Source: Lycocorax pyrrhopterus obiensis
Taxonomy: Eukaryota > Chordata > Aves > Passeriformes > Paradisaeidae
Direction: 5' to 3'
NCBI GenBank assembly: GCA_014706295.1
Contig: JACSVZ010000013.1
Location: 709,231 to 773,230, forward strand
Length of the DNA stretch: 64,000 nt
Part shown: positions 35,971 to 46,851 of the stretch, in pieces
How positions within the stretch are numbered: position 1 is the stretch's first letter
Layout of the letters: the number at the start of each line of letters is the position of its first letter
Notes under the pieces: model-generated
Database searches by the model: none
What the model was told of the DNA's origin: nothing
The model's input: only the letters and a program-made list of their open reading frames with translations
Position numbers and translations under genes: made by a program

Positions 35971-37656
35971 ATTTTTTAAACCACGCCAGGGGCAGAGGAA
36001 CACCAAGCTGGAGAGGCTGGAGAGGACCTTGAGTGCCCACACGCAGCTCTCAGCTCCCACGGCCACGGTCCAAAGGCATTTCCACATTCCTGAAATTCCC
36101 AGCATTTCCAGGTGTTATTGTGGTGGCCAAAGCTGTGTTTAATCACAGCCTCCATCTGGCACACACTTCAGAAGGGCCTCCTCCTTCAGACAGCTCTATT
36201 TAACTTCACTCCTGAATTTCCCATCACAGTGCATTTCCTGTCTCGGGCACTCAGCCTTGAGGATGATTGCATTTGCATAAGACTAAACAAATCCTCGTCT
36301 TCGCTGATTCGTTTTCAGACAAGATTTTAGGGTTTTGTTCTCCCAAGGTCAAGCTTTGCCCAGTCCTTCCCGGCCTCCGAGGCACAGTGGAAGCTTCTCC
36401 TCCTGCCAAGCTGCCCTCTGGCCAAAGGCTCCGGAGCTGGTTGCGGAGCTCTCCAGGCTTCTCTCCCCATCACCACTGCTGCTCCCTAACAGAGTCTTTT
36501 ATAGACTGTCGACCTTCTCCTCCACAGCCATAAATCCTCCACCAGCTTCAAGTGTAACAAAATGTAGAGATGTTATCCCTAGGCCTCGCCTGAGCCTTCT
36601 GAGGCCCATTATCTCCCCATCTTTTCTTTTAAAAGAACGTTATTTGACAGCCCAGCCTTTTTCATCCTCTTTTTTTTGCCTTACTGCTTTGACCTTGAGT
36701 TAGTTTATTCCTTCCTTCTCTGTATATTTTAAATGTTGCACCAAAAAATCCAATTTATAAAGGCTTTCCTTTAGTAAATGATTAACCTGAATATAGTTAA
36801 ATGAAATGCTTATTAACATCTCTCTGCATAATCCATTTAACAGAATTAGTCTTGCTTATTCAGACAACCTAAAGGGGTCTGTGCTTTTGTCTACACAGCA
36901 TCAGCATTAAAGCTTATAATTATTTCTGGTTAATGCAGCCCTTGGTGTTGGGAAATGCTGGTTTGTGTGTTCCAGCATAGCACTTCTCCTAATCTCTTGT
37001 ATTAATTAGAGATACTGATATAATATTACTTTGTTCCTTTCTATTCAGCACCAGGAGAGATGTCTGAATATAATCCTATCTGTGCTAAGGGTGTCTTAAA
37101 TATTTCCACAAGTGCTGGCTGGTGTAAAACATTAGGATTAGGTGCAATAATCTCCAAATGGGAAGAAAGGAGAGCTTACAAGAGCACGTGGGCACCCGAG
37201 GTGTGCCCGGCACCGGGTGCTGGCCGTGCTCTGACGGCAGCCACGGCCTCGGCAGGGATTTCTCCTTCCCCTGAGATGATGTTTAAGGTCCCTCCCAACC
37301 TCAATTTCCAACCCCAGTCACTCTGTGAGCCCATGAGGCCCCAGCGGGTCCCTTCCCAGCCCCTCTGTGATGCTCCGTGTGTGTCCCGTTCCTCCCTTAT
37401 CCAGAGGGATGCAGCCGCTCTGGCTCTGAGGAGAATTTGACTTACGCAGCAGCATGAAAGTAAATTATTACCCCTCCGTGGGTGCAGCTGACATTTTAAA
37501 CTCATTGCGTCTTCTAAATCCTGGGTCATTTGATATTTCAGACATCAGGCTGTTCATGGAGCTTATTTTAATCTTTTTCTAAATGGAAATTCACTTTCTT
37601 TTAAGGCACTTCAAGGTATCACTCCCAGGGCTCTGAAGTGAATTTGCAGCACCAGA
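35971..37656. other. Single-copy intronic DNA with an AT-rich core at 36700-37060
   Basis: The AT-rich core holds homeobox-like TAAT words and no repeats, so it is a candidate conserved non-coding element by inference. The short frame starting at 37060 was examined and resembles no known exon. Confidence 0.4.
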
Positions 37657-38076
37657 TCATAAAATCATGGAATCATTCAGGTTGGAAAAGCCCTCCCAGA
37701 CCACAGAGTCCAACTGTCCCCAGCACTCTGAGGCCACCCCTGCCCCATGTCCCCAAGTGCCACATCCACCTGGCTTTGAAATCCCCCCAGGGATGGGCAC
37801 TCCAAACCTCCCTGGGCAGCCCCTGCCAAGGCCTGACCACCCTTTCCATGGGGAAATTCCTGCTGATCTCCACCCTGAGCCTCCCCTGGCCCAGCCTGAG
37901 GCCGTTCCCTCTCCTCCTGTCCCTGTTCCCTGGGAGCAGAGCCCGACCCCCCCGGCTGCCCCCTCCTGTCAGGGAGTTGTGCAGAGCCACAAGGTCCCCC
38001 CTGAGCCTCCTTTTCTCCAGGCTGAGCCCCTTTCCCAGCTCCCTCAGCCGCTCCTGGGGCTCCGGCCCCTTCCCGA
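37657..38076 (-). mobile_element. CR1 LINE fragment (type C), about 420 bp with 3' end
   Basis: The tail is 'ataaaatcatggaatcattc' followed by 'aggttggaaaagccctccca'. The body is complete to 'cagccgctcctggggctccg'. It combines the tail seen at 30824 with the body seen at 35575 and so links the two as one family. Confidence 0.94.
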
Positions 38077-39716
38077 GGGTCAGCACAGGGGGACCCACAC
38101 AGTTTGACCCTGGTTTCTGTCACAGAGTCACCCAGAGCTGCTGTGGAGGAGAATCCTCGGCCTGATCAGTGCAGCCCAAGCTCTGCTCCCCTTCCCCTCT
38201 CTGGGCACCCAAAGCTCTGTCACACTCTGTAAACTCAGCTCTGGTGTCGTGCTCTGTGTGATGGTGGAGATGGGGGTTATGGAAATGCCCAGGATGGCTG
38301 CAGGTGTAATCACAGACTCAAATAATTCCAGCTTTTATTTAAAGCCTAATCACACATTCCTCCACCATTATCTCCCTGCATAAATATTAAGACTGGGAGC
38401 TCGTGTGTGTGTGTGTGAAACAATGACATGGTAATATTTCAGTGGGGGAAAAAAAGCAGCTGGTTTATGCTGTTCTCAAACATTTAAAGCTTTTCATTTT
38501 TCCCTAAACTGAGGGTTTAGTCTGACACAGAGAACCATCAAAAAGTGCTTTGAAAATTACCAAGCCCAAGAACAAAGTGACCTTGCACGGCCTTGCACAG
38601 CAAATGCTCAGGAAAGCAAGGACTGCTCAGTCCTTACCAAAATAATTACTCGGAGTAGATTGAGGACTGAGCAGACCATGCTAAGAGTCTTTAAATTTTA
38701 AAGGTGTGTTTACCTTTAAAGTTTATATATCAGCACAAATCTATGGAATGTCATTAATATCTAGCAACAGCATTTTGCTTGGCCAGCAAAGAATTCAGGG
38801 AGCCACAGGAAAAGTTAATCAGAATTCTGAGGGGAAAAAGAAGAAGTCTGCAGGACATTATTAATTTTTAAGAATTTTTAAGAGTCTAGCCCAATATTTG
38901 AAGCTGTGTGTCATCCAGTAGGCTTAGTGTGACATCATAATTGATAATTAAGCTTCTCCAGGTTTGCTTCTCCTTCAGGTTTCTTTCCCATCCAATTCTC
39001 CTGCCTAGGCAGCTTTGGGAACTGTAACTCTTTTCTATTATCTCCCCAAGTCAGTGCATTCTCCCCCCATTAACTCCCCTCGTGCCTTTGTGCAGAAACA
39101 ATCCAGGTATGATTTAATAAGCCTTGGAAAGACAGAGCTGGTTCATATGCAGGAAATCAGATTTACATAATTTTCCGCTCGCTTTTATAGCCACCGTAGC
39201 TCAAATTATCTTTAAGTTGGGGAAACTCTTTTCATACCATAAAATGAAATAGCACCTGTGTTATGCTTCAGCTTCCTCGCCCGGCCCTTGTAATAAATTA
39301 AAGGTTGATTTGTCATCGTGACTTAGCACAGAAAGTCCCTTTTTAATGAGAGGAGAGGAAGCGCCCTGGCCTGCAGTTAGTCACAGTCATCAGTCGCTAA
39401 ACTGAGCTTCAAAACCAAGTTTAATCTTGTTTTGTTTTGGGTTTATTACCTGAACCTTTCTGCATGGGGGGAAAGCTGAGGATTTTGGGTTGAGTCACAT
39501 CCTCTGTGCCAAATAAAATGTCAGACTCTGAAAATGGAGCTCCAGGGTTCTGTGCAGAAACAGAAGGGACGTTCACGTTCCAGGATCTGGGCTGAACAAG
39601 ACTTGGGATTGGGGAGGCCGCATCCTGTGAAAGCAGACAGGGTTTGGTGCAGGGTGAGGGAACAGCTCCTTGTCCTCCCTCCTGCCTGTGGCTTTCCAGG
39701 ACCAAACCCATGGGTT
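38077..39716. other. AT-rich repeat-poor intronic block
   Basis: It contains a short (TG)n at 38404-38417, the inverted repeat at 38623-38674 and otherwise unique AT-rich DNA. Confidence 0.4.
38623..38674. repeat. Perfect 12-bp inverted repeat, 28-nt loop
   Basis: The left arm 'ctgctcagtcct' (38623-38634) is the exact reverse complement of the right arm 'aggactgagcag' (38663-38674). Transcribed, it would form a short hairpin, but pairing does not extend into the loop far enough for a typical pre-microRNA. Confidence 0.8.
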
Positions 39717-40000
39717 TCATAGAATCCTGGAATGGTTTGGGTTGGAAAGGACCTTAAAGCCCATCCCATTCCACCCCCTGCCATGGCAGGGACACCTCCC
39801 ACTGTCCCAGGCTGCTCCAAGCCCCAATGTCCAGCCTGGCCTTGGGCACTGCCAGGGATCCAGGGGCAGCCACAGCTGCTCTGGGCACCCTGTGCCAGGG
39901 CCTGCCCACCCTCCCAGGGAGCAATTTCTTCCCAATATCCCACCTAAATCAACACTCATCCACCTTAAGGCTGTTCCCCTTGTCCTTTCCAGGACAAGGC
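39717..40000 (-). mobile_element. CR1 LINE fragment (type A)
   Basis: 'tcatagaatcctggaatggt' and 'ttgggttggaaaggacctta' form a well-preserved 3' end. The body is complete to 'caatttcttcccaatatccc', with weaker similarity beyond. The insertion is about 0.6 kb upstream of the terminal NEGR1 exon. Confidence 0.93.
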
Positions 40001-40594
40001 TTCTCCCAGGTCCATCCCTGAGCCACAGCTGGGACATTCCTGCCCCAGCCCAGTCCCAGAGATCAGCTCCTCCCTTGCTTCTCAACACTGATTTCTTGTA
40101 TTTCCCCTCTCTTTGCATTTAGTGTGTATTTACCCAGGAATCTGAGAAAGACTTTGTGGTAAACAAATAAATACAATTTCTTCAAAATAAGTGTTAATGC
40201 ATTTAGCTGAGCACAGTTGTCAGTGTTGGCTTTTGGGGTCAGGCAGAAAACGAGCTGTTTTCCACGAGAGCTCAATCCAGTCCCCTCTCATTGATTGCAC
40301 TGCGGATCTTAATGCTCAGTAACTTAAAAACGGATCAATTATTCAGCTGGTTAAAAACGAAGCACTCCCCTTTTTAAATGCTTGCCTTAGAAACAGTTTC
40401 TCCTCTTGGAGCAGGCAGGGATATTCCCTGGGCGGGGTGGCAGCAGGGCCGGGCCGCGCTCACAGCGTTTCCTCTGCTTTTCAGAGGAATTCTTCTGCTG
40501 CCCTGAGAGGCAGCTCAGAATAATTCATGCAGACTGAGAATGCGGGGGGCTGCGAGTGGGAACTGTCACTGACCCCCTCTCCTTGTCTTTGCAG
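40001..40594. other. Intronic DNA just upstream of the terminal exon
   Basis: The final 35 nt form a normal 3' splice site ('ctctccttgtctttgcag'). A second good acceptor ends at 40484. The rest is single copy. Confidence 0.5.
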
Positions 40595-40719
40595 CTCCCA
40601 GCACAGCCCAGTACGGGATCACCGGGGACGCCGAGGTGCTGTTCTCCTGCTGGTCCCTGGTGTTGACGCTGTCCTCCCTCAGCAGCATATTCTACCTGAA
40701 GAACATCATTCTGCACTAG
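40595..40719 (+). CDS. NEGR1: NEGR1 terminal coding exon: GPI-attachment signal and stop
   Basis: After the acceptor ending at 40594, two bases finish a split codon and 40 residues follow to TAG at 40717-40719. The peptide starts PSTAQYGITG, continues DAEVLFSCW, and ends with a hydrophobic stretch and YLKNIILH. This is the C-terminus of NEGR1 as I know it from mammals, differing at only a few positions. NEGR1 is an IgLON neural adhesion protein with three Ig domains, held on the outer face of the neuronal membrane by a GPI anchor. The likely omega residue is the Gly at 40624-40626 of YGITG, followed by the propeptide removed in the ER: small residues, then about 20 hydrophobic ones. The exon starts in phase 1, which sets the reading phase required of any upstream exon. 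The remaining protein, roughly 310 residues by family length, lies outside the window. Confidence 0.94.
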
Positions 40720-40861
40720 ATGTAAAGACCCATAAAAGGCTTTTAAGGATTCTCTGAAAGTGCTGATGACTGGATCCAATCTGGTAGAGTTTGTTAAAAG
40801 CAGCGTGGGATATAATCAGTGCTTACATGGGGATGATCGCCTTCTGTAGAATTGCTCATTA

Positions 40862-40869
40862 TGTAAATA
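40862..40869 (+). promoter_or_regulatory. Pumilio response element candidate TGTAAATA
   Basis: This is an exact match to the UGUANAUA consensus bound by PUM proteins, 143 nt after the stop codon in the NEGR1 3' UTR. Function is inferred from motif and location only. Confidence 0.4.
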
Positions 40870-42279
40870 CTTTAATTCGACTCCTTTTTTTTGATTAGCT
40901 GCATTACCTTGTGGAGCAGTACACATTGTCCTTTTTTAAGACGTGAGAACTCTGAAATTACTTTTAGAGGATATTAATTGTGATTTCATGTTTGTAATCG
41001 ACAAGTTTTCAGAAGCATTCAGTCATGGTCTGCTGAGTCGCAGACTGTAGTTTACAAAAAAAAGGATATTGCAGTAAAAATGTGCTTCTTTAAGGCTGCA
41101 ATACAAACATTTAGTTCCCTTCTCAACTAGCATTCTATCCACATTTACACAGAAACATTTGTTCTTTTTTGAGTAAAAAAAAAAATCAAACAATATTGCC
41201 TTCAAAATATTTCTTCAAAATATTACACATATCTAGATTTTCTTCTAGCATGATATTCAGGTTTCAAGAATGAGCCTTGTACTATAACTGCATTGCGCAG
41301 TACTGCTTTTGTTCTCTTCCCTCTTTCCTGCCAATTCAGCATGGTTGTGCCTTCATGAAACACGACTTTCCTCTTCCTCTCCAACAAATCTGGAATGTGT
41401 TTTGGGAAATGCTGAAGCATCCTTTTGAGCATAAGGAATCTCTCGGTGAGGACAAAGGTGCTACGGGCTCCGAGGAGAAGCTCCTCTCCCCCTCCAGGGA
41501 GCTGCTCCAGGGGGAGGGTTTAGGTCAAGGGTAGCACCAACTCGTTGTTGTTCCTCCCTCCACCACCACTGACCAGTAGGTGACCTCTGTAAAATTGACA
41601 TTTCCCATTCTAAAACAGAACTCAAATTATTTCGTGGCATCTTTTGAATGCAGGAATGTTTCCCGTAGTTCCCCTAAAGCCAAATTCCCACCTGGCTGCC
41701 AATGTCAGGATGGTCTCTTTTGTATTACTGGCAAAGCCGACGTGCACAGGTATTTGTCTTGCACTTAATTTTGTACTGGTTTGGCTGATTTAGCAATGAT
41801 AAAGGATGCTTTGGACCATGAGATACCTGCAGATCCCTGGGGTATCAGGCAGAATTTTCTACCTACACATATCCCTGTGGCAGCAAGGGTGCTCCAGTAA
41901 CTACTGAGGGCACATGGCCGTCCTCGAGAGAGCCACCTCGACAGGCAGGACAGGTGGGGACCTGCTCCCCTGGGCAGGGCTGTCACCTCCCAGCCCTCAC
42001 ACACCACCCCTTGCTGCTGCAGCCCTGAGAGGACACTCTTGTCACACACTGAAGGATCAAGCTCAGAAACAGTGAATAATGGGACTTTATTCTTTAAACC
42101 CCCTGGACAGTGTTGGTGTGAAGTGTTGCTCGCAGTTTACACCTGACTGAAAACTGCCACCTGTGTAACTCACTGGGGTGACCGTGGCCAGCAGCCCTGG
42201 GACACCAGATCCCCTGGTGACCCCAAGATCTCCTGACTTGCTCACAAACAACTACTGACAGCAGGAAAAACAAAATCAT

Positions 42280-42443
42280 TATCACAGAATCCCAGACTGG
42301 GTTGGGTTGGGTTGGGTTGGGAGGGACCTCAAATCCCATCCCATCCCAACCCATCCCATCCCATCCCATCCCACCCCTGCCAAGGGCGGGGACACTTCCA
42401 CTATCCCAGGCTGCTCCAAGCCCCATCCAGCCTGGCCTGGGGT
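42280..42443 (-). mobile_element. CR1 LINE fragment (type A) with internal pentamer expansions
   Basis: 'tatcacagaatcccagactg' begins the tail. (GGGTT) has then expanded to about four units (42299-42320) and (CCCAT) to about seven (42336-42373) at the positions where other copies have one of each. The body resumes with 'aagggcggggacacttccac' and 'ctatcccaggctgctccaag'. It lies in the putative NEGR1 3' UTR. Confidence 0.9.
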
Positions 42444-42755
42444 GGGACAGCACCCTCTCACTGTGATCATTCCCAGGTTCCGTGTTTGAGCTCCAGTAGG
42501 TGACACAAATTTCCCAGTTCCCCATTTTTTCTCCTCACAGCAGGTTTTGGCAGTGAGCAGCACCAGCTGAGCGCTGGAAATGCTCAGCAGGCCCAAGCTC
42601 AGCACAGAGATCCCATTTTTCCAGCAAGGAGGACTCTGAGTTTTCTGGGCTCCATCTGAACTGTCCCAGGCCAGTGTGCAGCCAGAACATGCAGTGCCTC
42701 TGCTGTCCTTGCTGAGAAAGGGCAGAACAGAGAGATGTTGGCTCCAAAAGATGGC

Positions 42756-42761
42756 AATAAA
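42756..42761 (+). promoter_or_regulatory. NEGR1: Candidate NEGR1 polyadenylation signal AATAAA
   Basis: A canonical hexamer is followed about 20 nt later by a GT-rich element ('gcatgtgtgcagtgacag'), a conventional poly(A) site layout, about 2.04 kb after the stop codon. Other AATAAA-like words further downstream cannot be excluded as the main site. Confidence 0.45.
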
Positions 42762-42778
42762 ACGTCCTGGGTCACTTT

Positions 42779-45700
42779 GCATGTGTGCAGTGACAGATTG
42801 TATTATTTCTCTTATTATTTACAGCTGTGTGCCAAGCAGTGGCTGTTTTCAGAAATGTGGCATTTTTTAAAACCTGGAATAACATGACCAAACCCATTCT
42901 GCAAGGAAAGGGTACAATCTGAACTCAAATGAGTTTATCAGTCCTGATATCCTGATCTCTCTTGTATTGCAGCTTTAAAGTGCTCTATTTTAGAATCCAT
43001 TCACTAGAAACAGTGGTGCTGCAGGAAGTCTTGTGTCAGTGCAGTTTTATGAACAAAAAAATAAGGAAATGGATGACCCAACCCACACGTGTAAAACTGG
43101 GAGAGGGTTCTATACTGTGGCTGGATCAAATCCTGCATTCCAGTGATATATTGCATTCCAGTGATTCCTGATATTCGGAACCTGATCTTTCCAGCAACAG
43201 AATAGAATGATCAGCAGCTTTATTAAATATGAAAAAAGAATATACAGTGAAGTGTTGAATGTTTGCAGTCGCACCAGGGAGAGCCACTGGGTGACATGGA
43301 TGAGATGTCCAGACCCACGTTTGATTTTCACTTTGGGGGGACATCATTATTGTCAAGTCCAAAAAGAAAAAAAACCAAACCCACAAGAACAGCAGAACTC
43401 GGAGCCATGTCTGGGTGCCAGGGGTGTTTTGGTGAGGCAGGAGTGTGCTGGGAGCTCAGCGGGGCTGGGTGTGTGTGAGGGGCAGCGAGAGGCTGCCGGG
43501 GCCAGGGGCTGCTCTGGGCTCTGCAGCCTGGATTTGGGCAGGACGGGAGCTGGAGGCAGAGAGGGTCACATGCAGACACCTGGCTCTGAGTGGATGTGCT
43601 CCATGCAGTGAGCTGGGATGGGACAGGCCGGGTGGGATCTGTGCTCCCAAAACGGGCAGCACAGTGACCACAGCCACGTCCCAGGGACCGTGGGGTGGGA
43701 GGATGTTTGGGGTTGGGAGGGACCACCTGGTTCCAGCGCTGTCATTTGTGGGATGCACTTTGGGCAGCTGTTTGAAGGTTTGTTCTGTGCTTCCTCAGAG
43801 TTCTGACCCACCCTGTTCATGTCTGTCGGGCCAATCTGACTCTACTGATTCCCACCTTTCCAACATGAAAATAAAAGGCTTAGCTGAGTATTTCCATCAG
43901 GGTTGTTGTCACGTTGGAACCCCCCAGTGTGGAAGGTCCTCCTTGTGCAGTAACTCAGGGCTGTGTCCGCACACGGAGCGGTGACACCGCTGTCACACAG
44001 CTGCTGGCCCTGGAACTGTGCTGAGACTCAGCTGAGGGATGTCTCACAACTCGGGAACAAATGCAGCTTCTCAAGGGTTTGTAGCTTGGCAGCATCCTTC
44101 AGAGCCAGACAGCTTTTTTTTAACTTTTCAATAGGTTTTTTTTAGAGTCGATGCTGTTTTTAAGATCCAGGAGTGTTAAACCCATCACAGTGACAGCTGC
44201 TTTTTTTGCACATTTTCTGAGCAAGCATTCGAGATAGACAATGGCAAATGTTCTGCTACCAAAACCTCCACTGAGTCCACAGAACTGTGTTTTGAAGAAT
44301 GTGTATACCAAAATATGTATTTACATGGATAAATATGCCTTAAAGACTAAATATGCATTTACTTCTAAGGCTGGATCTGCCTCGTGCCCAGTCTGGAGGT
44401 AAATAATCCGTATTTCACAGCTGCCATGGAGGGGTTTGTTTCTTTGGAGAAAAAAAATGAGGGGGGGAAGCATTTCTTTAAAAAGAATCTTCAGTAATTT
44501 TAAAATCCTTGCATGAACTGCCGTGTGTGAGGAGGAGCAGGGACGGGATGAAGTTTATCCTGACACTCCAGCATGGGCAGTGCGGGCTTTGCCGTGGGGT
44601 GGCAGTGCTGCGGTGCCACCAAAAACTGCCACATCCTCTCCCGTGTCCCCCTGCACACCCACATCCCTTGGAGCTGGGACAGAGTGAGGGGTCTGGGTGT
44701 TCCCCAGTCCCACAGGGCTGTGGGAGCGGGGCCACCTACCCACACCCTCCTGCCATGCTGCAGCTGGCAACACAGGATCCTTTGAAAGAGGAAATGTTGA
44801 CAAAAAAATGGGAATTTAAAGAACAGGAATTAAGAATTCTCCATTCAGCCTTAGTGTTGAGAGCAGAGGAATCAGTGTTGGCGTGGAAGGGAGGAAGTGG
44901 CTTTGAATTTGGCCTTGCTGAGGGTTCGGTCCTTGGTTGTGTTCCCTCACTGCGCTCCGAGGGCAGGGCAGGGATTTATCCGATGCAGCCAGGAAAGTCC
45001 ATAATCCACCTGGAAACAGCCAGGGCAAGGCAGCGCACAAAGGTCTCGGGCTGATGGGGAAGGGATTCTCAGCAAATCCTGCTCCCAGAGTTCTGTGTGA
45101 GCAAGGGCTTCACTGGGGCACCTTCAGCGCTGTTTGTTCCCAGTGCCTGATGCCTAATTCATGAGGAGCTCCAAGGCTCCTTTTTATTAGAAAATTCTCA
45201 TGTTAAAAAATGCGGAGATCAGCATATTTGCCACCTCTCATAAGCTTAGTTTTCAGTCATTCATATTTTAGGACATATGAAGCGTTCCCATCAGTCGGCA
45301 GGATGAAAATCCGCATTATGGGATGAGGGAGGAGCGGTTCCCACCCGCCCCGGCTGCTCTGCCCTTGGCTGGGATGAGCTGGCAGAGGCCCTGGGGTCTC
45401 TGCTCAGGGGGCTCAGGGGGTGCAGATCAGTCCCACGGTGCTGGCTCCGTAACTCCCCACTGCCCAAGTTATCCCCGAGGGTTTTCTCAAATTTATTCCG
45501 ACAGCCACCCTGGAGATGGGAGGAGTGTGACAGGTACCTTCTCCTTGGCTCAGAGCAGGCCTGGGTTCTCCCACAGTGAACTCCGAGCCCTCCCACGAAC
45601 AGCAGTGAAAACCAGCCCAGCTCAAAGCGATCCCACGTTCACTGCCAGTGCCCAGCCCCCAGCACAGGGACAGCAGGGCCACCCCGGCCCAGGAGCACCA

Positions 45701-46851
45701 GCAGTGACACTTCTGCAGCAGCCCGAATTCACTGACAGGGAGGGGATGGCAGAGTGCTGCTCCAGCCACAGGAATTCCCCTCATCAGCCAAGTACTGGAA
45801 CACTCATTATCCCCATCCTCTTTCCCAGCTGCCAGCTAACAAACTGCCTGCATGATGATCTATATTCCAGCCCGTATCCAGAGGGGGAAATCTGTTCTCT
45901 CCTAATGCACATCCATCCCTCTCTTCAGGATTTCTCAGCCTGAACCCAACACAGCTGGCACATGACACGCTGTGATTTCTGTGCAGTAACATCAGCTTGT
46001 CCCCTTCCCAGCCCCATTAGAGTCAGAAGCACACTGGTCCCATTAACCCCCACAACAGCTACTTAAATGTGCACCCCGAGTGAGAATAACCCTCCAAGCT
46101 GAGATGGAGCAGCAGCAGCCTCGTTTTCCAGCGGGTGGCTGAGGGTGGGATGGCAGAGCCAGGCTCCTCTCCCTGTGTTTTGTAGGTTTTTTTTATATAG
46201 AACAGCCTCTCCTCTTCTGAGAGTGGGTAATCCTGGCCGGGAGGGGCAGCCTTTGAGAGGTGCCCAACATCTGTGATGTGTCCCTTCAGGTGGGGCAGGG
46301 CAGGAGCTGCGGGGTGGGGCTGCTCCAGTGCAGCCCCATGAGCCCGGTCCTTGCAGGAATGCGGAGCTGCAGGAGGCAGCACGGTTCATCAGGCTGGGAA
46401 AGCTTTCCAGCCGCAAAGGAACTGCTTCTCCTCTCCCGTTTAAGTGAACTGCTAAAAGCGCTGAGTTGTTCTTCCACAGGGTTTCAAATTCACTGCTTTT
46501 TCATTATCCTTGACCTTTTTACATTTTTTACCATAAAGGAAAAAAAAATTAACTTTGGAGTAAATTACTGTAAATCCAGCCCCAAAAGCGTTCAAAAACA
46601 GAGCCTGGGACGCTGGGCCAGGAGAGCAGTGGCTCTCACTTGCCACTGTTTCCTGCATAAAGAGGATTTAGCGTCTGTTTGCCAAAAATTATGGATCCTA
46701 AATCCCTGCGACTCGTTTAGAAATGACTTTTAGCAGGACAGGTGCACGTATCCTCCCCAGTGCTTTGTGTTATGAGTGGCAGAAAAACAAAGGGTGTGAT
46801 GGGACAGGACACCTTGCTGTGTGCTGCTCCTGAGGCCTTGGACTCTGTGGC
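42779..46851. other. Downstream of NEGR1, or extended 3' UTR
   Basis: The stretch is unique, with AT-rich parts at 42780-43260 and 44100-44520 and GC-rich parts elsewhere. No CR1 copy is certain. Chance frames of up to about 200 codons near 45.3-45.9 kb match nothing known. Confidence 0.4.

Larger units (their letters stand above)
19747..40594 (+). other. NEGR1: NEGR1 last intron, from mini-exon to terminal exon
   Basis: It is bounded by the donor GTCAGT at 19747 and the acceptor CTTGTCTTTGCAG ending at 40594. If the mini-exon is skipped it merges with the upstream intron. It contains eleven CR1 fragments, ten of them antisense to the gene, several minisatellites and long AT-rich unique blocks. 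No additional exon was recognised. Confidence 0.8.
40720..42778 (+). other. NEGR1: NEGR1 3' UTR (start certain, end tentative)
   Basis: It follows the stop codon directly. The first 1.1 kb is unique, AT-rich and free of CR1, as expected of a constrained UTR. It includes a Pumilio-type TGTAAATA at 40862-40869. I propose an end near 42778 from AATAAA at 42756 and the GT-rich stretch after it. Human NEGR1 mRNA has a longer 3' UTR as I recall, so the real end may lie further downstream. A CR1 fragment at 42280-42443 would then be part of the mRNA. Confidence 0.55.

Noticed and set aside
35252..36040. Open frame of about 262 codons on the - strand
   Set aside because: It coincides with a CR1 type C body in an arbitrary frame. 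Its peptide (GLEPQERLRELGKG) recurs at the other CR1 copies at 37.7, 55.7 and 63.7 kb.
37060..37440. Candidate exon starting MSEYNPICAKG
   Set aside because: It has an acceptor-like sequence upstream but no good donor, no family resemblance, and a phase that cannot be tied to NEGR1.
43690..43735. Possible CR1 tail ('ggggttgggagggaccacct')
   Set aside because: Only about 25 bp resemble CR1 and no body follows, so I did not call it.
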